Shown piece after piece: positions 12,245 through 22,960 of a stretch of 64,000 bases of DNA. Each line of letters opens with the position of its first letter. Position 1 is the stretch's first letter. The DNA lies in NCBI GenBank assembly GCA_036874045.1, contig JAZBRI010000009.1, forward strand, positions 1,674,001 to 1,738,000. The letters are read 5' to 3'. The notes beneath the pieces were generated by a model. That model was not told the origin of the DNA. It ran no database searches and was given only the letters and a program-made list of their open reading frames with translations. The position numbers and the translations under genes were made by a program. This stretch comes from Cymodocea nodosa (Eukaryota > Streptophyta > Magnoliopsida > Alismatales > Cymodoceaceae).

Positions 12245-13260
12245 TTCAAATATATTCAATCAAAATACAAAATATACTTGTAGTGACAATAGATGTTAAG
12301 TATAACTATACTTTTACATTTTCTTTTCAGAGACTTCCGTTATCCTGACATCATCAAAAAAATGATTTCCAGAATCAATTCCTACTGTATATGAATCAAA
12401 ACACAACTTTGAACTCAATTCGATTAATTCAAGGAGAATAAAAGAATGTATCTCAAATAAACATTTTCAAAAGTACTAATGTTGATTCAATAAATCAGTA
12501 GTCATATTGGTATAAACTATATGCGATTCAAAGATATCTGTAATTAATGAAATAACTTTTTCTTTTCAAAACAGTAAATATTGATAATTTTCTTTAAAAG
12601 TTAGTTTGAAAAGCTTGAATCATACAAGAGCTTTCTAATGTACTCGTGTAATGAGCTTTCAGTCAACAATCCCAGATCTGATCAGGACCTTAGGTTGCCA
12701 GATTTAAAGAATCCTTTTTCAGGACAACAATCCTTACATACCTATCTACTCAAGTACAAAAGGCTCGTGATCAAACTGATCAACAAACTCTCAAAGATTT
12801 TCACTTTGTAAGCACTTTTCATTTTAAGCACAGTATATATGTATTCCATTAATACAGATGCAATAAAACACAAATCTCATATAATTTTTACTTCTATGAT
12901 TGTACTGAGAATATGAATCAGTTTCAATAAGCTTATACTTTTGATTAACAGTTTAAGATGAGTTACATATAACTTATTCTACACGTTTAATCAATTAAGT
13001 CAAATTTATGCATGATCATATGCATTTTCCTTGATTCAAAGAAAACATTTAATCAAAATTTCAGAATGTCAGAAGTATTTAATGTTTTTCATTTACACTT
13101 CCACTTAAAATCGTAAAAACCATTAAAATTGATAAACTACTTAAAATCAATAAGATACTACTATGATTTTACAATAAATACATAGTATCTTAAGCAGCAG
13201 TTTAGATATTACTTTAGATATTTATAATAAGTATATAATATCTATGAGGTGAACAACATC
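12245..13260 (-). repeat. Module D, copy in copia-A copy 1
   Basis: This block of about 1 kb lies between the pol stop and the internal polypurine tract. It aligns with 25308-26345, with 62090-63300 in the same orientation, and with 32218-33151 and 36721-37930 in the opposite one. The best-conserved part is about 12620-12810. It does not resemble pol or the extra ORF. Its origin is unknown: a captured host segment, an old 3' UTR, or an unrecognised element are all possible. Confidence 0.65.
12638..12811 (+). other. Conserved 57-codon open frame in module D (antisense to copia-A)
   Basis: It encodes a peptide starting MYSCNELSVNNPRSDQDLRL and containing LLKYKRLVIK. The same start and frame remain open in three other copies: 25707-25880 (+), 62533-62850 (+) and 37431-37721 (-). 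Against that, most codon differences between this copy and 62533 change the amino acid, so conservation may be at the DNA level. No known domain is seen. A non-coding conserved core is at least as likely as a real peptide. Confidence 0.3.
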
Positions 13261-13299
13261 ATCAATAATATTTATCTTTTTATGTGGAGTTTAAGCATT

Positions 13300-16200
13300 T
13301 TACACATCACATGGCCTACAAATACCTAAATTTAATCTAATGTTGCAGAATGTATTTTCGTCTAGAGGTTTTGTAAATATATCAGCTAATAGATTTTTAC
13401 TAGACACAAATTCTAATTTAATTTTTCCTTTAATTACGTTATCTCTTAGAAAATGATGTCTAACCTCTATATGCTTTGCTCTTGAATGTAATACAGGATT
13501 TTTGGAAAGATTTATTGCAGAACTACTATCACAATAAATCTCAGTTGTATCATAAGATAATCCAAAATCTTCTAAAGTTTGCCTTATCCACAGAATCTGA
13601 GTGCAACACAGTGCAGTAGCAACATATTCAGCTTCTGTAGTAGAAAGTGCTACACAGTTTTGCTTTTTACTAAACCATGACACCAAATTATTTCCCAATA
13701 ATTGACATGTGCCATTGGTACTCTTTCTATCAGATTTAGATCCTGCATAATCAGCATCAGTATATTCTATAAGATCTATTGAACTATCCTTAGAATAATA
13801 CAGTCTGAAATTTTTAGTTCCTTGTATATATCTAAATATTCTTTTAACTGCAATTAAGTGTAATTCCTTAGGATTAGATTGAAATCTAGCACAAACACAC
13901 ACAACAAACATAATATCAGGTCTACTAGCAGTCAAATAAAGTAAAGAACCAATCATACTTCTGTATTTTCTTTGATCTATAGATTTTCCTATGTCATCAA
14001 TATCTAACTTTAAAGTAGTACTCATAGGAGTTCCTCGAATCCTTGTATCATTAAAATTAAATTTCTTAAGCATTTCATCTGCATATTTTTCCTGATTTAA
14101 AAATATACCTTTATCCATTTGCTTAATTTGAAGTCCTAGAAAATATGAAAGTTCTCCTATCATACTCATTTCAAACTGATTAGTCATCTCTTCAGAGAAT
14201 ATTTCTATCAACTTATCAGAGGTTGCTCCAAAGATTATATCATCCACGTATATTTGAACAACAATCTGATCTTTACCATCTCTCTTAATAAATAGAGTAT
14301 GATCCACTTTTCCCATGATATAGCCTTTTTCTATTAAAAAAGTAGACAATCTTTCATACCATGATCTAGGTGCTTGCTTCAAACCATATAAGGCTTTCTT
14401 CAATTTATACACAAAGTCAGGATTTTTAATATCTTCAAATCCAGGTGGTTGTTTTACATAGACTTCTTCATTAATTAAACCATTTAAAAATGCACTCTTT
14501 ACATCCATTTGATATAATTTAAAATCCATATAACAAGCATAGGCCAATAATATTCTAATACTTTCTAACCTAGCCATAGGAGCAAATGTTTCGTCATAAT
14601 CTAATCCTTCTTCCTGTGTATACCCTTGTGCAACTAATCTAGCTTTATTCCTTATAATTTGACCAGTTTCGTTAGTTTTGTTTCTAAAGATCCACTTTGT
14701 ACTTATTATGGACTGATTTTCTAGTGGAGAGACTAATTCCCATACATCATTTCTAATGAATTGATTTAGTTCTTCTTGCATTGCCACTATCCAATTTTCA
14801 TTAGATAATGCTTCTTGTATATTCCTTGGTTCCACCATAGAAACAAACATACACATACTATTTAAATTTATTGAAGCTCTAGTTTTAACTCCCTCATTAA
14901 TATTACCAATGACTTGAGTAATGGGATGTGATGAAGAATAACGCCAATTTCTCTGATTTTCCTCAATATTCTCATCAACATCTGAAAGTCCATCACTTTC
15001 ATCATTAGTTTGATCATTTAAGTTCATATTTTTGATTTTCTCAGATAAATCATCAATCTCTCTATTGATCTCTAACTCATTTGGAAAATTGATCAAGTCA
15101 TCATTATCAACTTTAGATTGAGATTCTGTAAGAGAATTTTCATTGAAGCTTACATGGAGGGTTTCTTCAATAGTCCTAGAAGTCTTGTTATATACTCTAT
15201 AGACTTTACTTCTAGTAGAGTAACCTACAAAAATTCCTTCATCCGATTTGGCTTGAAATTTATCCATTTTATCCTTAGTATTAAGAATAAAACACTTGCA
15301 CCCAAATGGTTTCATATAGGAAATTTTTGGAACCCTATTAAACATAATTTCAAAAGGAGTTTTATTAACATGAGGTCTTAAATAACTTCTGTTAATAACA
15401 TAACAAGCTGTATTTACTACTTCAGCCCAAAGATTTTGAGGTAACTTATGTTCATTCAACATAGTTCTGGCCATTTCTTGAAGTGATCTATTCTTTCTCT
15501 CAACAACACCATTTTGACACGGTGCTCTTGGAAAAGAAAATCTGTGATCAATGCCATACTCATTACAATAGTTATCCATTTGATCATTATCAAATTCAGT
15601 TCCATGATCACTCCTAAGTTTTTGAATAGAGACACTTTGCTCATTTTGAACAAAATTGCAAAACATTTTAAATTTTTCAAAAACTTCTGTCTTAGATGCT
15701 AGAAAATATACCCAAGTGTATCTAGAGAAGTCATCTACTAAAACAAATACATATCGTTTACCACCAAGACTCATGATTCTTGTTGGTTCAAATAGATCCA
15801 TATGTATAAGTTCTAAGACTCTCTTGCTTGAAATATCAGTTTTGGATTTAAAAGAGTTTTTGTGAAGTTTACCTAACTCACAAGCATCACACATAAAGTT
15901 CTTTGAGTATTTAATCTTTGGTAAACCTCTCACTAAATGTTTTCTAGATAGTTTATGTAACAGTCTCATATTTATATGCCCAATCTTTCTATGCCATAGA
16001 TATGCATCACTAGTTTCAGCTAGCAAACATGAATTTAAATCAACTGCACCAGAAGGTAAAGATAAAATACATACAGAACCTTTTCTTTTAGCAATAAACT
16101 TAATTTCATCTGTATTTTTATCAATTATTTTGCATACATTATCTTCAAACACTACATAATATCCATTTTCAGTTAGTTTTATGACACTCAGCAAATTAAA

Positions 16201-16383
16201 TCCTAGGTTTTCTACATATAGTACATTCGAAATAACACAAGTAGGAGTTATTTGAACATTGCCCATACCTATGATTTTATCTTTGCTTTTGTTTCCAAAT
16301 GTTACACTTCCTTTCATGGTATTTGTAAAATTTTGTAATAGACTTTTTTGTCCGGTCATGTGACTTGACGCTCCACTGTTCAA
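13300..16383 (-). CDS. pol: Pol of copia-A copy 1 (integrase, reverse transcriptase, RNase H)
   Basis: One open frame of 1027 codons. Domains in order are a short retropepsin start (SGASSHMTG, residues 3-11), GAG-pre-integrase (YLWHRKIGHINM and CDACELGK, about 128-170), and the integrase core (about 190-330: HMDLF, VLVDDFSRYTW, LRSDHGTEF, PRAPCQNGVVERKNRSLQE). Reverse transcriptase follows (about 525-790: [37 protein letters not shown], and the catalytic YVDDIIFGAT near 713), then RNase H (about 875-1000: DADYAGSKSDRKST and STTEAEYVA). The order integrase before RT identifies Ty1-copia. Being open along this whole span sets it apart from its relatives here. Other essential parts of the element are missing, so it is treated as a fossil. 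Confidence 0.9.
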   Translation of the reverse strand: MNSGASSHMTGQKSLLQNFTNTMKGSVTFGNKSKDKIIGMGNVQITPTCVISNVLYVENLGFNLLSVIKLTENGYYVVFEDNVCKIIDKNTDEIKFIAKRKGSVCILSLPSGAVDLNSCLLAETSDAYLWHRKIGHINMRLLHKLSRKHLVRGLPKIKYSKNFMCDACELGKLHKNSFKSKTDISSKRVLELIHMDLFEPTRIMSLGGKRYVFVLVDDFSRYTWVYFLASKTEVFEKFKMFCNFVQNEQSVSIQKLRSDHGTEFDNDQMDNYCNEYGIDHRFSFPRAPCQNGVVERKNRSLQEMARTMLNEHKLPQNLWAEVVNTACYVINRSYLRPHVNKTPFEIMFNRVPKISYMKPFGCKCFILNTKDKMDKFQAKSDEGIFVGYSTRSKVYRVYNKTSRTIEETLHVSFNENSLTESQSKVDNDDLINFPNELEINREIDDLSEKIKNMNLNDQTNDESDGLSDVDENIEENQRNWRYSSSHPITQVIGNINEGVKTRASINLNSMCMFVSMVEPRNIQEALSNENWIVAMQEELNQFIRNDVWELVSPLENQSIISTKWIFRNKTNETGQIIRNKARLVAQGYTQEEGLDYDETFAPMARLESIRILLAYACYMDFKLYQMDVKSAFLNGLINEEVYVKQPPGFEDIKNPDFVYKLKKALYGLKQAPRSWYERLSTFLIEKGYIMGKVDHTLFIKRDGKDQIVVQIYVDDIIFGATSDKLIEIFSEEMTNQFEMSMIGELSYFLGLQIKQMDKGIFLNQEKYADEMLKKFNFNDTRIRGTPMSTTLKLDIDDIGKSIDQRKYRSMIGSLLYLTASRPDIMFVVCVCARFQSNPKELHLIAVKRIFRYIQGTKNFRLYYSKDSSIDLIEYTDADYAGSKSDRKSTNGTCQLLGNNLVSWFSKKQNCVALSTTEAEYVATALCCTQILWIRQTLEDFGLSYDTTEIYCDSSSAINLSKNPVLHSRAKHIEVRHHFLRDNVIKGKIKLEFVSSKNLLADIFTKPLDENTFCNIRLNLGICRPCDV

Positions 16384-16419
16384 GATCTATTTTGATGTTG
16401 TTTCCTCCTGCAACACAAA

Positions 16420-17256
16420 TTAAGAAAATCTTTTTCTTGGTACCCAATGTTGTTGAGGACCAAGTTCATTAAACGCATATTTCTTCTTTTTGTTTAAAAA
16501 TAGTTTAACATTTTCATTTATATTCTTATTAGTTGTAAGTACTATTGATTTATCATTAGCTTCATACTCACATATAGCATTATTGCTTTTGCAATCATTC
16601 TTTTTGTTTTCAGATGTAGTATAATCAAGACCAAACATATTTTTATCAGATGTTAATTTATTTTGGTCATGCTTATACATTTCTGTAAGTTCATACCAAG
16701 ATTTTGTACTTGTATTAACACTTTCCGTACATACAAAATCCTTTTCTGCATAAGAATTTTTTGTTTTATCACATGTAGAATGAGTAATTGGTCTAATACT
16801 AGTGTATTGAATTACATGCTCAGGTTTCTGAATTTTCAGTTTACTATAATTATCTGAAATTTTAGAAACATTAGAAACTGAATTTCCAGAACAAGAAACA
16901 AGATTTTTAGAAACATTTATAGTCATGTTAGAAGTATAATTTGACAAATCACATTGATTTATATTATTACTACATGATTCATCCCTTGAAGTATCTACTT
17001 CTACATATTTATTACCTTGTTTCATAATAAAAGGAATTTTAGTCTTAGATTTACTTGAACTGCAACTAATAAATCCTTTATTGGCTTGAGATTCAGGATA
17101 TTCTGGATAATCAAATCCTAAGCCAAATTTATAAGACACCGCAGGGGTACTAGTTAGTTTGTCTAACTTAGTTTGACTTAAATTCCATTTCTCAAAGGTA
17201 GAATTTAAATCTTGCTCTCTCAGTTTTAATTTATCTATCTCTAATTCAAGTTCATT
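16420..17256 (-). pseudogene. Gag C-terminal part of copia-A copy 1
   Basis: A polar, Asn/Ser/Lys-rich region ends in HWVPRKRFS, the usual gag-pol linker of this group, just upstream of the pol segment. It matches 58240-58960 in copia-A copy 3. The N-terminal gag and zinc knuckle are not present, because sequence jumps straight to an LTR-A remnant at about 17257. Confidence 0.75.
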
Positions 17257-17410
17257 TAGTATAATTTCAGATCCAATACAGACAAGTATTTATATCAGTA
17301 AACTTTTTCTGTATTCATTGATGATTTTAATTTCTTTTCACAAGCAATAGTAATTGAGCAAATATGATTATTTCCATTTAGCACACATCATCAAAACAAA
17401 ATACTCAACA
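17257..17410 (-). repeat. Remnant of the 5' LTR-A of copia-A copy 1
   Basis: The last ~150 bp of LTR-A in plus-strand reading: TTTCAGATCCAATACAGACA up to the terminal CATCAAAACAAAATACTCAACA. It is joined directly to gag sequence. The flanks (TATGT before 7357, AATTC after 17410) do not match as a target duplication, so rearrangement affected at least one end. Confidence 0.75.
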
Positions 17411-17460
17411 AATTCTGAAGTGTCAACTATGGCCTCCTAGAATTTTGGTGTCATCTTTGC
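17411..17460 (-). pseudogene. Possible start of an extra ORF after pol in gypsy-B copy 2
   Basis: An ATG at 17460 on the minus strand (ATGGCAAAGATGACACC) lies about 100 bp after a TATA-like box, a layout like the extra ORFs of the copia elements. Only about 50 bases remain before the LTR-A remnant, so the product cannot be judged. Athila elements often carry an env-like ORF in this place. The call rests mainly on layout. Confidence 0.35.
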
Positions 17461-17800
17461 CATCGTGGAGTTACGCAACGAAACAAAATTGCTCTGATCT
17501 CTACTGATCTAAGTTCTAAATGATTTTACGGATAATGCTCCCAAACCCTAAGTTAAGTTTAAATAAGCCCTAAGTTTAGGCAGGTAATCGAGTCATTTCC
17601 CACACAAACTCTCGCTCTCTCATCCATGGAATTATGGTTAACTCTACAGACTAAGTCCGTGGACTTAACTACAGTACTCCGTTGAGTTAACTATAACTCA
17701 ATGGGGTAAAACCGTTAACTTATCCTAGACTCAATGGAGTACGTTCGTTGAGTTAAGTCTAACTCAATGGACTTTCCGTAAAGTTATATCTAATAAAAAT
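17461..17800 (-). promoter_or_regulatory. Motif array and TATA-like box downstream of gypsy-B pol
   Basis: On the minus strand, TTATTTAAACTT (17556-17567) is TATA-like. Upstream of it, 17630-17790 holds repeated ACTCAACG/CGTTGAGTTA and CCGTGGACTTA units in both orientations, including ACTCCGTTGAGTTAAC and ACGTTCGTTGAGTTAAG. These are the motif types found in LTR-A and LTR-B. I infer a promoter for an ORF starting at 17460. Confidence 0.45.
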
Positions 17801-17839
17801 ACATATAATAATACTTTTTACTTTAGTCAAGATCGAAGA

Positions 17840-18130
17840 ATTTCCGGTCTAACCGATTCTTAATTTTCCAACATTTTAAAATTTTTCAGTCAAACTGTTA
17901 TATTCCTCGGTTGAACTGGAATTAAATATTTTCTTTTTTTCTGTCGGTTGAACCTATACTATACTTTGGTAACACCAACATTAAAATAAATATAATATAT
18001 AGATTTTTTTATGTTTTTATGTTTCAACTAGACAGATGGATCTTGTCGGTTGAACCACAATGATTTTTTTCTTTTAAAATATGTTTCGATAAAACCGATA
18101 ATTCCTTTCGGTTGAATTGTGACTATGTTT
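17840..18130 (-). repeat. Degenerate CGGTTGAAC repeat array
   Basis: About seven spaced copies of a CGGTTGAAC-like motif or its complement occur, for example TCGGTTGAACTGG (about 17915), TCGGTTGAACCTA (about 17945), GTCGGTTGAACC (about 18045) and TTCGGTTGAATT (about 18108). Related pieces such as AACCGAT are interspersed. It follows the gypsy pol directly and precedes the CGTTGAGTTA array. Spacing is irregular and no protein is encoded. Confidence 0.55.
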
Positions 18131-18179
18131 AGATAAGGTTTTTTTTTATATATATTTTTAGAAATTTCCTTACTAAGTA

Positions 18180-21100
18180 AAGCTCGAGTAGTCCTCTACT
18201 CTTACTTCTTCTATAACTCCAAAAGAACTTTTTGGTATTTTCAAAATATGTCTAAGTCTTTGTCCATTTACTTTAAATATATTCTGATTTTTAGGATTTT
18301 CAATTTCAATAACTCCATAGGGATAAATATTTCAAACTATGTAAGGTCCTGCCCAACTAGATCTTAATATTCCTAGATGGTTATGGAGTCTAATTATGTA
18401 AAGATATACTTCTTGTCCTATTTCAAAGGTTTTTGGAATAATTTTCCTATCATGCTAGAACTTCATTTTCTCTTTTTCTCTTACAGTTTTCGAATAAGCT
18501 TCATTCCTAAATTCTTCTAATTCAATCAATTGTATTTTTCTATTCTCAGCAGCTTGATTTAAATTAGTGTTCAGAGTTTTTAATGCCCAATAAGCTTTAT
18601 GTTCAATTTCAGCTAGTAAATGACAACTTTTTCCATATACTAGCCTAAAAGGTGACATACCTAAGCTTGTCTTATAAGCAGTTCTATAAGCCTAAAGTGC
18701 ATCTATCAATCTATTAGCCCAATCTGTTCTAGTTGAATTTACTACTTTTTCTAAGATTAACTTAATTTGTTTATTTGCACTTTCTACTTGTCCACTTGTT
18801 TGCGGATGATATGATGTTGCAATTTTGTGATTTACTCTATATTTCTTCATTAAGGCTTCAAAACTTCTATTATAGAAATGAGTTCCTCTATCATTGATAA
18901 TAGCTTTAGGTATTCCAAATCTGGCAAATATATTGGTTCTTATAAATTGTATTACCACTTTGTTGTCATTAGTTTTTGTAGGAATAGCTTCTATCCATTT
19001 AGATACATAATCCACCCCCAACAATATGTAATTAAATTGATTAGACATAGGAAATAGACCCATAAAATCTATTCCCCACACATCAAAGATTTCAACTTCA
19101 ACAATAGGATTAAGAGGCATCATATTCCTCTTTGATATTCTTCCTATTTGTTGACATCTTAAACAATTTAAGCAATATTTATGAGCATCTTTGAATAGTG
19201 TTGGCTAATAAAACCCACATTGCAGAATTTTTGCAGCAGTTTTCCTTGAGCCAAAATGCCCTCCACAAGCTTGGTCATGATAGAAAGACAATATGCTCTG
19301 ATATTCAATTTCTAGAACACACCTCTTTAAAACTAGATTAGGACATTTCTTAAATAAGTATGGGTCTTCCCAATAGTAATATTTTACTCTTGAGAAAAAT
19401 AATTTCTTATCCTATCTATTCCAATCCTTAGGTGTTAAACCAGTAACTTAGTAATTAACTATGTCTGCATACCAAGGTATTGTGTTGATGGTTATTAATT
19501 GTTCATCAGGAAAATTATCCTTAATTTCAATATTTGATTTTTCTATTTTTAATCTTGATAAATGATCTGCTACTATATTCTCACAACATTTTTTATCTTT
19601 AATTTCTAGATCAAATTCTTGTAATAATAATATCCATCAGATCAATCTAGGCTTAGTGTCTTTTTTTGCTATTGGGTGTTTTAAAGCTACATGATCCGTG
19701 TATACTATTACTTTAGCTCCAATCAGATATGATCTAAACTTTTCCAAGGCAAACACAACAGCTAATAGTTCTTTTTCAATAGTTGTGTAATTAACTTGAG
19801 CATCATTTAAGGTTTTGCTTACATAATGAATCACTCTAGGAGATTTTTCTATCTTCTGTCCTAACACTGCTCCTACAGCAAAATAAGATGCATCACATAA
19901 TAATTCAAATGTATGACTCCAATCAGGTGCTTGAATTATAGAAGTTGAAATTAAGCTAGTTTTAAGTCTGAAAAATGCTTCCTTGCAATTTTTATCAAAG
20001 TTAAATGGGACATCTTTTAATAGATTAGTTAAAGGTCTAGCTATTTTGCTAAAGTCTTTAATAAATCTTCTATAAAAACCAGCATGTCCTAGAAATGATC
20101 TAATATCTTTTACTGATTTAGGTTCTGGTAGATTAGAAATTACTTCTATTTTAGCTTTATCTACTTCCAACCCTTTCTTAGAAACAACATGCCCTAAGAC
20201 TATTCCATGTTTAACCATGAAGTGACATTTTTCCCAATTTAAAACCAGATTTTTTTCCACACAGTGTTTTAATATTTGGTCTAAATTTTTTAAACAAACT
20301 TCATATGAGTTGCCATATACAGTAAAATCATCCATAAATATTTCTAAGAAATCTTCAGTCATTCCAGTAAATATGCCTTGCATACACCTTTGAAAGGTGG
20401 CTGGTGCATTACATAATCCGAATGACATTCTCTTAAAAGCATAAGTTCCATTAGGACAGGTGAAAGTTGTTTTCTCTTGATCCTCTAATGCTACTGAAAT
20501 TTGATTATAACCTGAATACCCATCTAGGAATCAAAAATATTCTTGCCCTGCTAATCTTTCCAACATTTGATCTATAAAAGGTAAGGGAAAATGATCTTTC
20601 CTAGTCACAACATTCAACTTTCTATAGTCTATACATACTCTCCAGCCTGATTGAATTCTAGTAGGTATCAAGTCTTGACTTTCATTCCTAATAACTGTTA
20701 ATCTTGATTTCTTGGGAACTACATGGATTGGGCTAACCCACGAGCTATTAGAAATCGGATAAATTATGTCATTATCTAACCATTTCACTATTTCCTTACT
20801 GACTACTTCTTTAAGGTTTGGATTTAATCTCCTCTTAGGAATTCTTACAGGTTTAGCATTCTCTTCTAAATATATGTGGTGACAACATAAAGTTGAACTT
20901 AACCCTTTTATATTAGTCATAGTCCATCCTGTTGCTTCTTTATAACTTTTTACTACGTCTTTTAATTTAGCTATTTGATCCTCTTTTAAATCTGAAGCAA
21001 TAATGATTGGACATGTTCGTTTCTCTTCTAGAAATATATAGGTTAATTCAGGAGGTAAATGTTTTAATTCTAAATGTTGCCCATCAGAAGCTAGAGCTCC

Positions 21101-21280
21101 TAATTGAACATGATCATTTTCTAAATTAATTTCTTCCAGATCTCCTTCTATATTTATGCTTTCACTTTCCTCTAAAGTTTTAGAATTGATTTGCCTATTT
21201 AATTCTTCTTGAATCACATCCTCTAACATATCTCCTTCATCCTCTAAAAAGTCTATGGTATGAAAAGACATTTCTAACTC
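18180..21280 (-). pseudogene. Pol of gypsy-B copy 2 (RT, RNase H, integrase)
   Basis: Domains by position on the minus strand are an RT N-terminal part (20531-21271: VCIDYRKLNVVTRKDHFPLP), RT palm with FMDDFTVYGNSYE (about 20325), the thumb (FLGHAGFYRRFIKDFS), and RNase H (DASYFAVGAVLGQKI, about 19870-19910, and YTDHVALKH). Integrase follows, with a zinc-finger CLNCLRCQQIG near 19150, core VWGIDFMG, VDYVSKWIEAIP, HPQTSGQVESANKQIK (18692-19123), and a C-terminal part with [10 protein letters not shown] (about 18640). RT before integrase identifies Ty3-gypsy. It is broken in several places. Confidence 0.88.
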
Positions 21281-22870
21281 CTTAAAACCTTTCTGGTTTG
21301 AAAATATTTAATTGAGTATCCTCATTACCATATGCTAACTTCATTACTCCAGTTTTACAATTTATAATAGCCCTTGATGTTGCTAAAAATGGCCTTCTCA
21401 AAATTAAAGATGTATCACTATTTTTATGCTTAATTTGTTGGGAATCCAAAATTACAATATCAATAGGATATATAAAATTTTTGATTTTAATTAAGACATC
21501 CTTTATTTTTCCTCTAGGGTATCTTATACTTCTATCAGCTAATTGAATAACCATACTAGTAGGAGTTAAGCCTTCTAATCCTAAGGCATAACATTTATAC
21601 CTGCACCTAAGTCTATTAAGGTTCTTTCTAGAATAGTATTTCCTATGGTGCATGATATAACAGGGATTCCAAGATCAGATAACTTTTTAGGAATTTGTGG
21701 CAAAAATAGGGAACTACTTTGCTCAGCTAAAAAGACATTTCTAAGAACCTTTCGCTCTCTTTTCTTAGTACACCAATCCTTCAGAAATTTAGCACAAGGT
21801 GACATTTTCTGTAATAGATCTAACAAAGGAATGTTAACTTGCATTTTTTCAAAAATTTCTCTAATTTTTTCTTGTTTTTCAGGTATTGTTTGTTGTAATC
21901 TTTCAGGATAGGGTGCTCAAGATTGTGATTTGAAAGATTTTTTTTCTTTTAGTTGATTTGTTTGATCATTTTTAACCTCATTAGCAGATTCAGATTGTTC
22001 ATCAGTGATTTCTAGATTTTCAGCTATTACATTTTCATTATCATTTTGATTTTTACTCTTATCCACCTTCATATTATTTTCATTCTGAGTTCTTGGTGGT
22101 ATATCAGTTCCAGATCTTAATGTTACACATACATCTTCTAGATTTTCGTTACTCTCATGATGTTTTTGTATATCATTTTCGTGATTATGATCTTCAATTG
22201 TTTTTAGTTTTAAAGTGTATTCTTTAAATTCTCTTGCATTAGTATTTTCTTTTGGCTGTGTATTTTGCAAATTATGCAGATCTATAACATTATAATTTCC
22301 ATTATCCTGTTGCATAACTTGTATTTTCATTGTATATTCGTCCAATGCTTTTAGTTTTCTTTCCAGATCATCTAATCTCATTACATTCAATTTTTGATTA
22401 ATTTTCATTATGGTTTTTTCAGTTTCGTAAATTATATCCATTTTAGGTTCTGAATATGCTTCCTTATAGTTTAATTGGTTGACTTCTTGTTGCTGACACA
22501 TAAAGTATTCTAGTTTGTCCAGGTTTTACTCTATACTACGCTCGAGTCTGTCATACCTATCCCAAACTTCTATGTCTCTCAACATATTACACATTCTATA
22601 TTGACCATCAGTTGGGTAAACTATAGGATTCTCATACTTGGCTCTATTATATTAAGGATAATTCATTTGTTGTTCATGAGATCTAGCCATCTGCAAATGT
22701 CTTAGTTTCAAACAGTCAGAAATGTCGTGACCTTCAGAATTACAGAATTCACATATGCTAACTACAGGTTTCAGAAATCTTTGAGCATAGGCATATGTCA
22801 TATTCTCAATTACAAAAGAAAACACACAACACTCTGGCTATTAAAACAAAATAGCTATAACAGTTGCTTA
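21281..22870 (-). pseudogene. Gag and retropepsin of gypsy-B copy 2
   Basis: The retropepsin segment has SCTIGNTILERTLIDLGAGI near 21590-21660 and LRRPFLATSRAIINCKTG near 21345-21410. The gag part has MRLDDLERKLKALDEY, VTLRSGTDIPPRTQ and, near 22720-22760, the knuckle region after which the primer site follows within about 150 bp. As in copies 1 and 3 there is no long capsid portion before the knuckle. It has a few breaks. Confidence 0.78.
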
Positions 22871-22877
22871 TATGAAT

Positions 22878-22895
22878 TCCCCGACAATGGTGCCA
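22878..22895 (-). other. Primer-binding site of gypsy-B copy 2 (tRNA-Asp type)
   Basis: The minus strand reads TGGCACCATTGTCGGGGA, a near copy of the tRNA-Asp primer site. A second AGCTAGAAAACTTGTTTGGAT repeat follows at about 22926-22950, as if the LTR/primer-site junction were duplicated. Confidence 0.75.
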
Positions 22896-22960
22896 GAAAA
22901 CTTGTTTGGATCCCCAACAACAGAGCTAGAAAACTTGTTTGGATCTCCAGCATGCCTATC

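Larger units (their letters stand above)
7357..17410 (-). mobile_element. Copia-A copy 1 (SIRE/Maximus-like Ty1-copia), nearly complete
   Basis: Read on the minus strand it has a remnant 5' LTR-A (17257-17410), the gag C-terminal part, a long pol (13300-16383), module D and an internal polypurine tract, the extra ORF (9438-11710), the 3' polypurine tract (about 8938-8952) and the 3' LTR-A (7357-8937). The primer site, gag N-terminus and most of the 5' LTR are gone. Pol is still open, so this is the youngest-looking copia here. The extra ORF has a handful of breaks. The SIRE-like assignment comes from the element order, the GGGGGAGAT-type tract and the LTR length, and is inferred. Confidence 0.88.
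17411..22960 (-). mobile_element. Gypsy-B copy 2 (Athila-like), internal region with most of pol
   Basis: Read on the minus strand it has a primer site (22878-22895), shortened gag, retropepsin, reverse transcriptase with FMDDFTVYG, RNase H, integrase, then a downstream region with a motif array and a possible start of a further ORF. Both LTRs are missing. The right end joins a copia-A extra ORF fragment at about 22960 and the left end meets an LTR-A remnant at 17410. It is broken in roughly half a dozen places or more. Athila-like is inferred from the tRNA-Asp primer site and the RT/integrase wording. Confidence 0.85.

Noticed and set aside
17441-17460. TGGTGTCATCTTTGCC as a further gypsy primer site on the plus strand
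   Set aside because: It resembles the site only in its first half and is not preceded by an LTR-B end; the start of an extra ORF on the other strand explains the place better.
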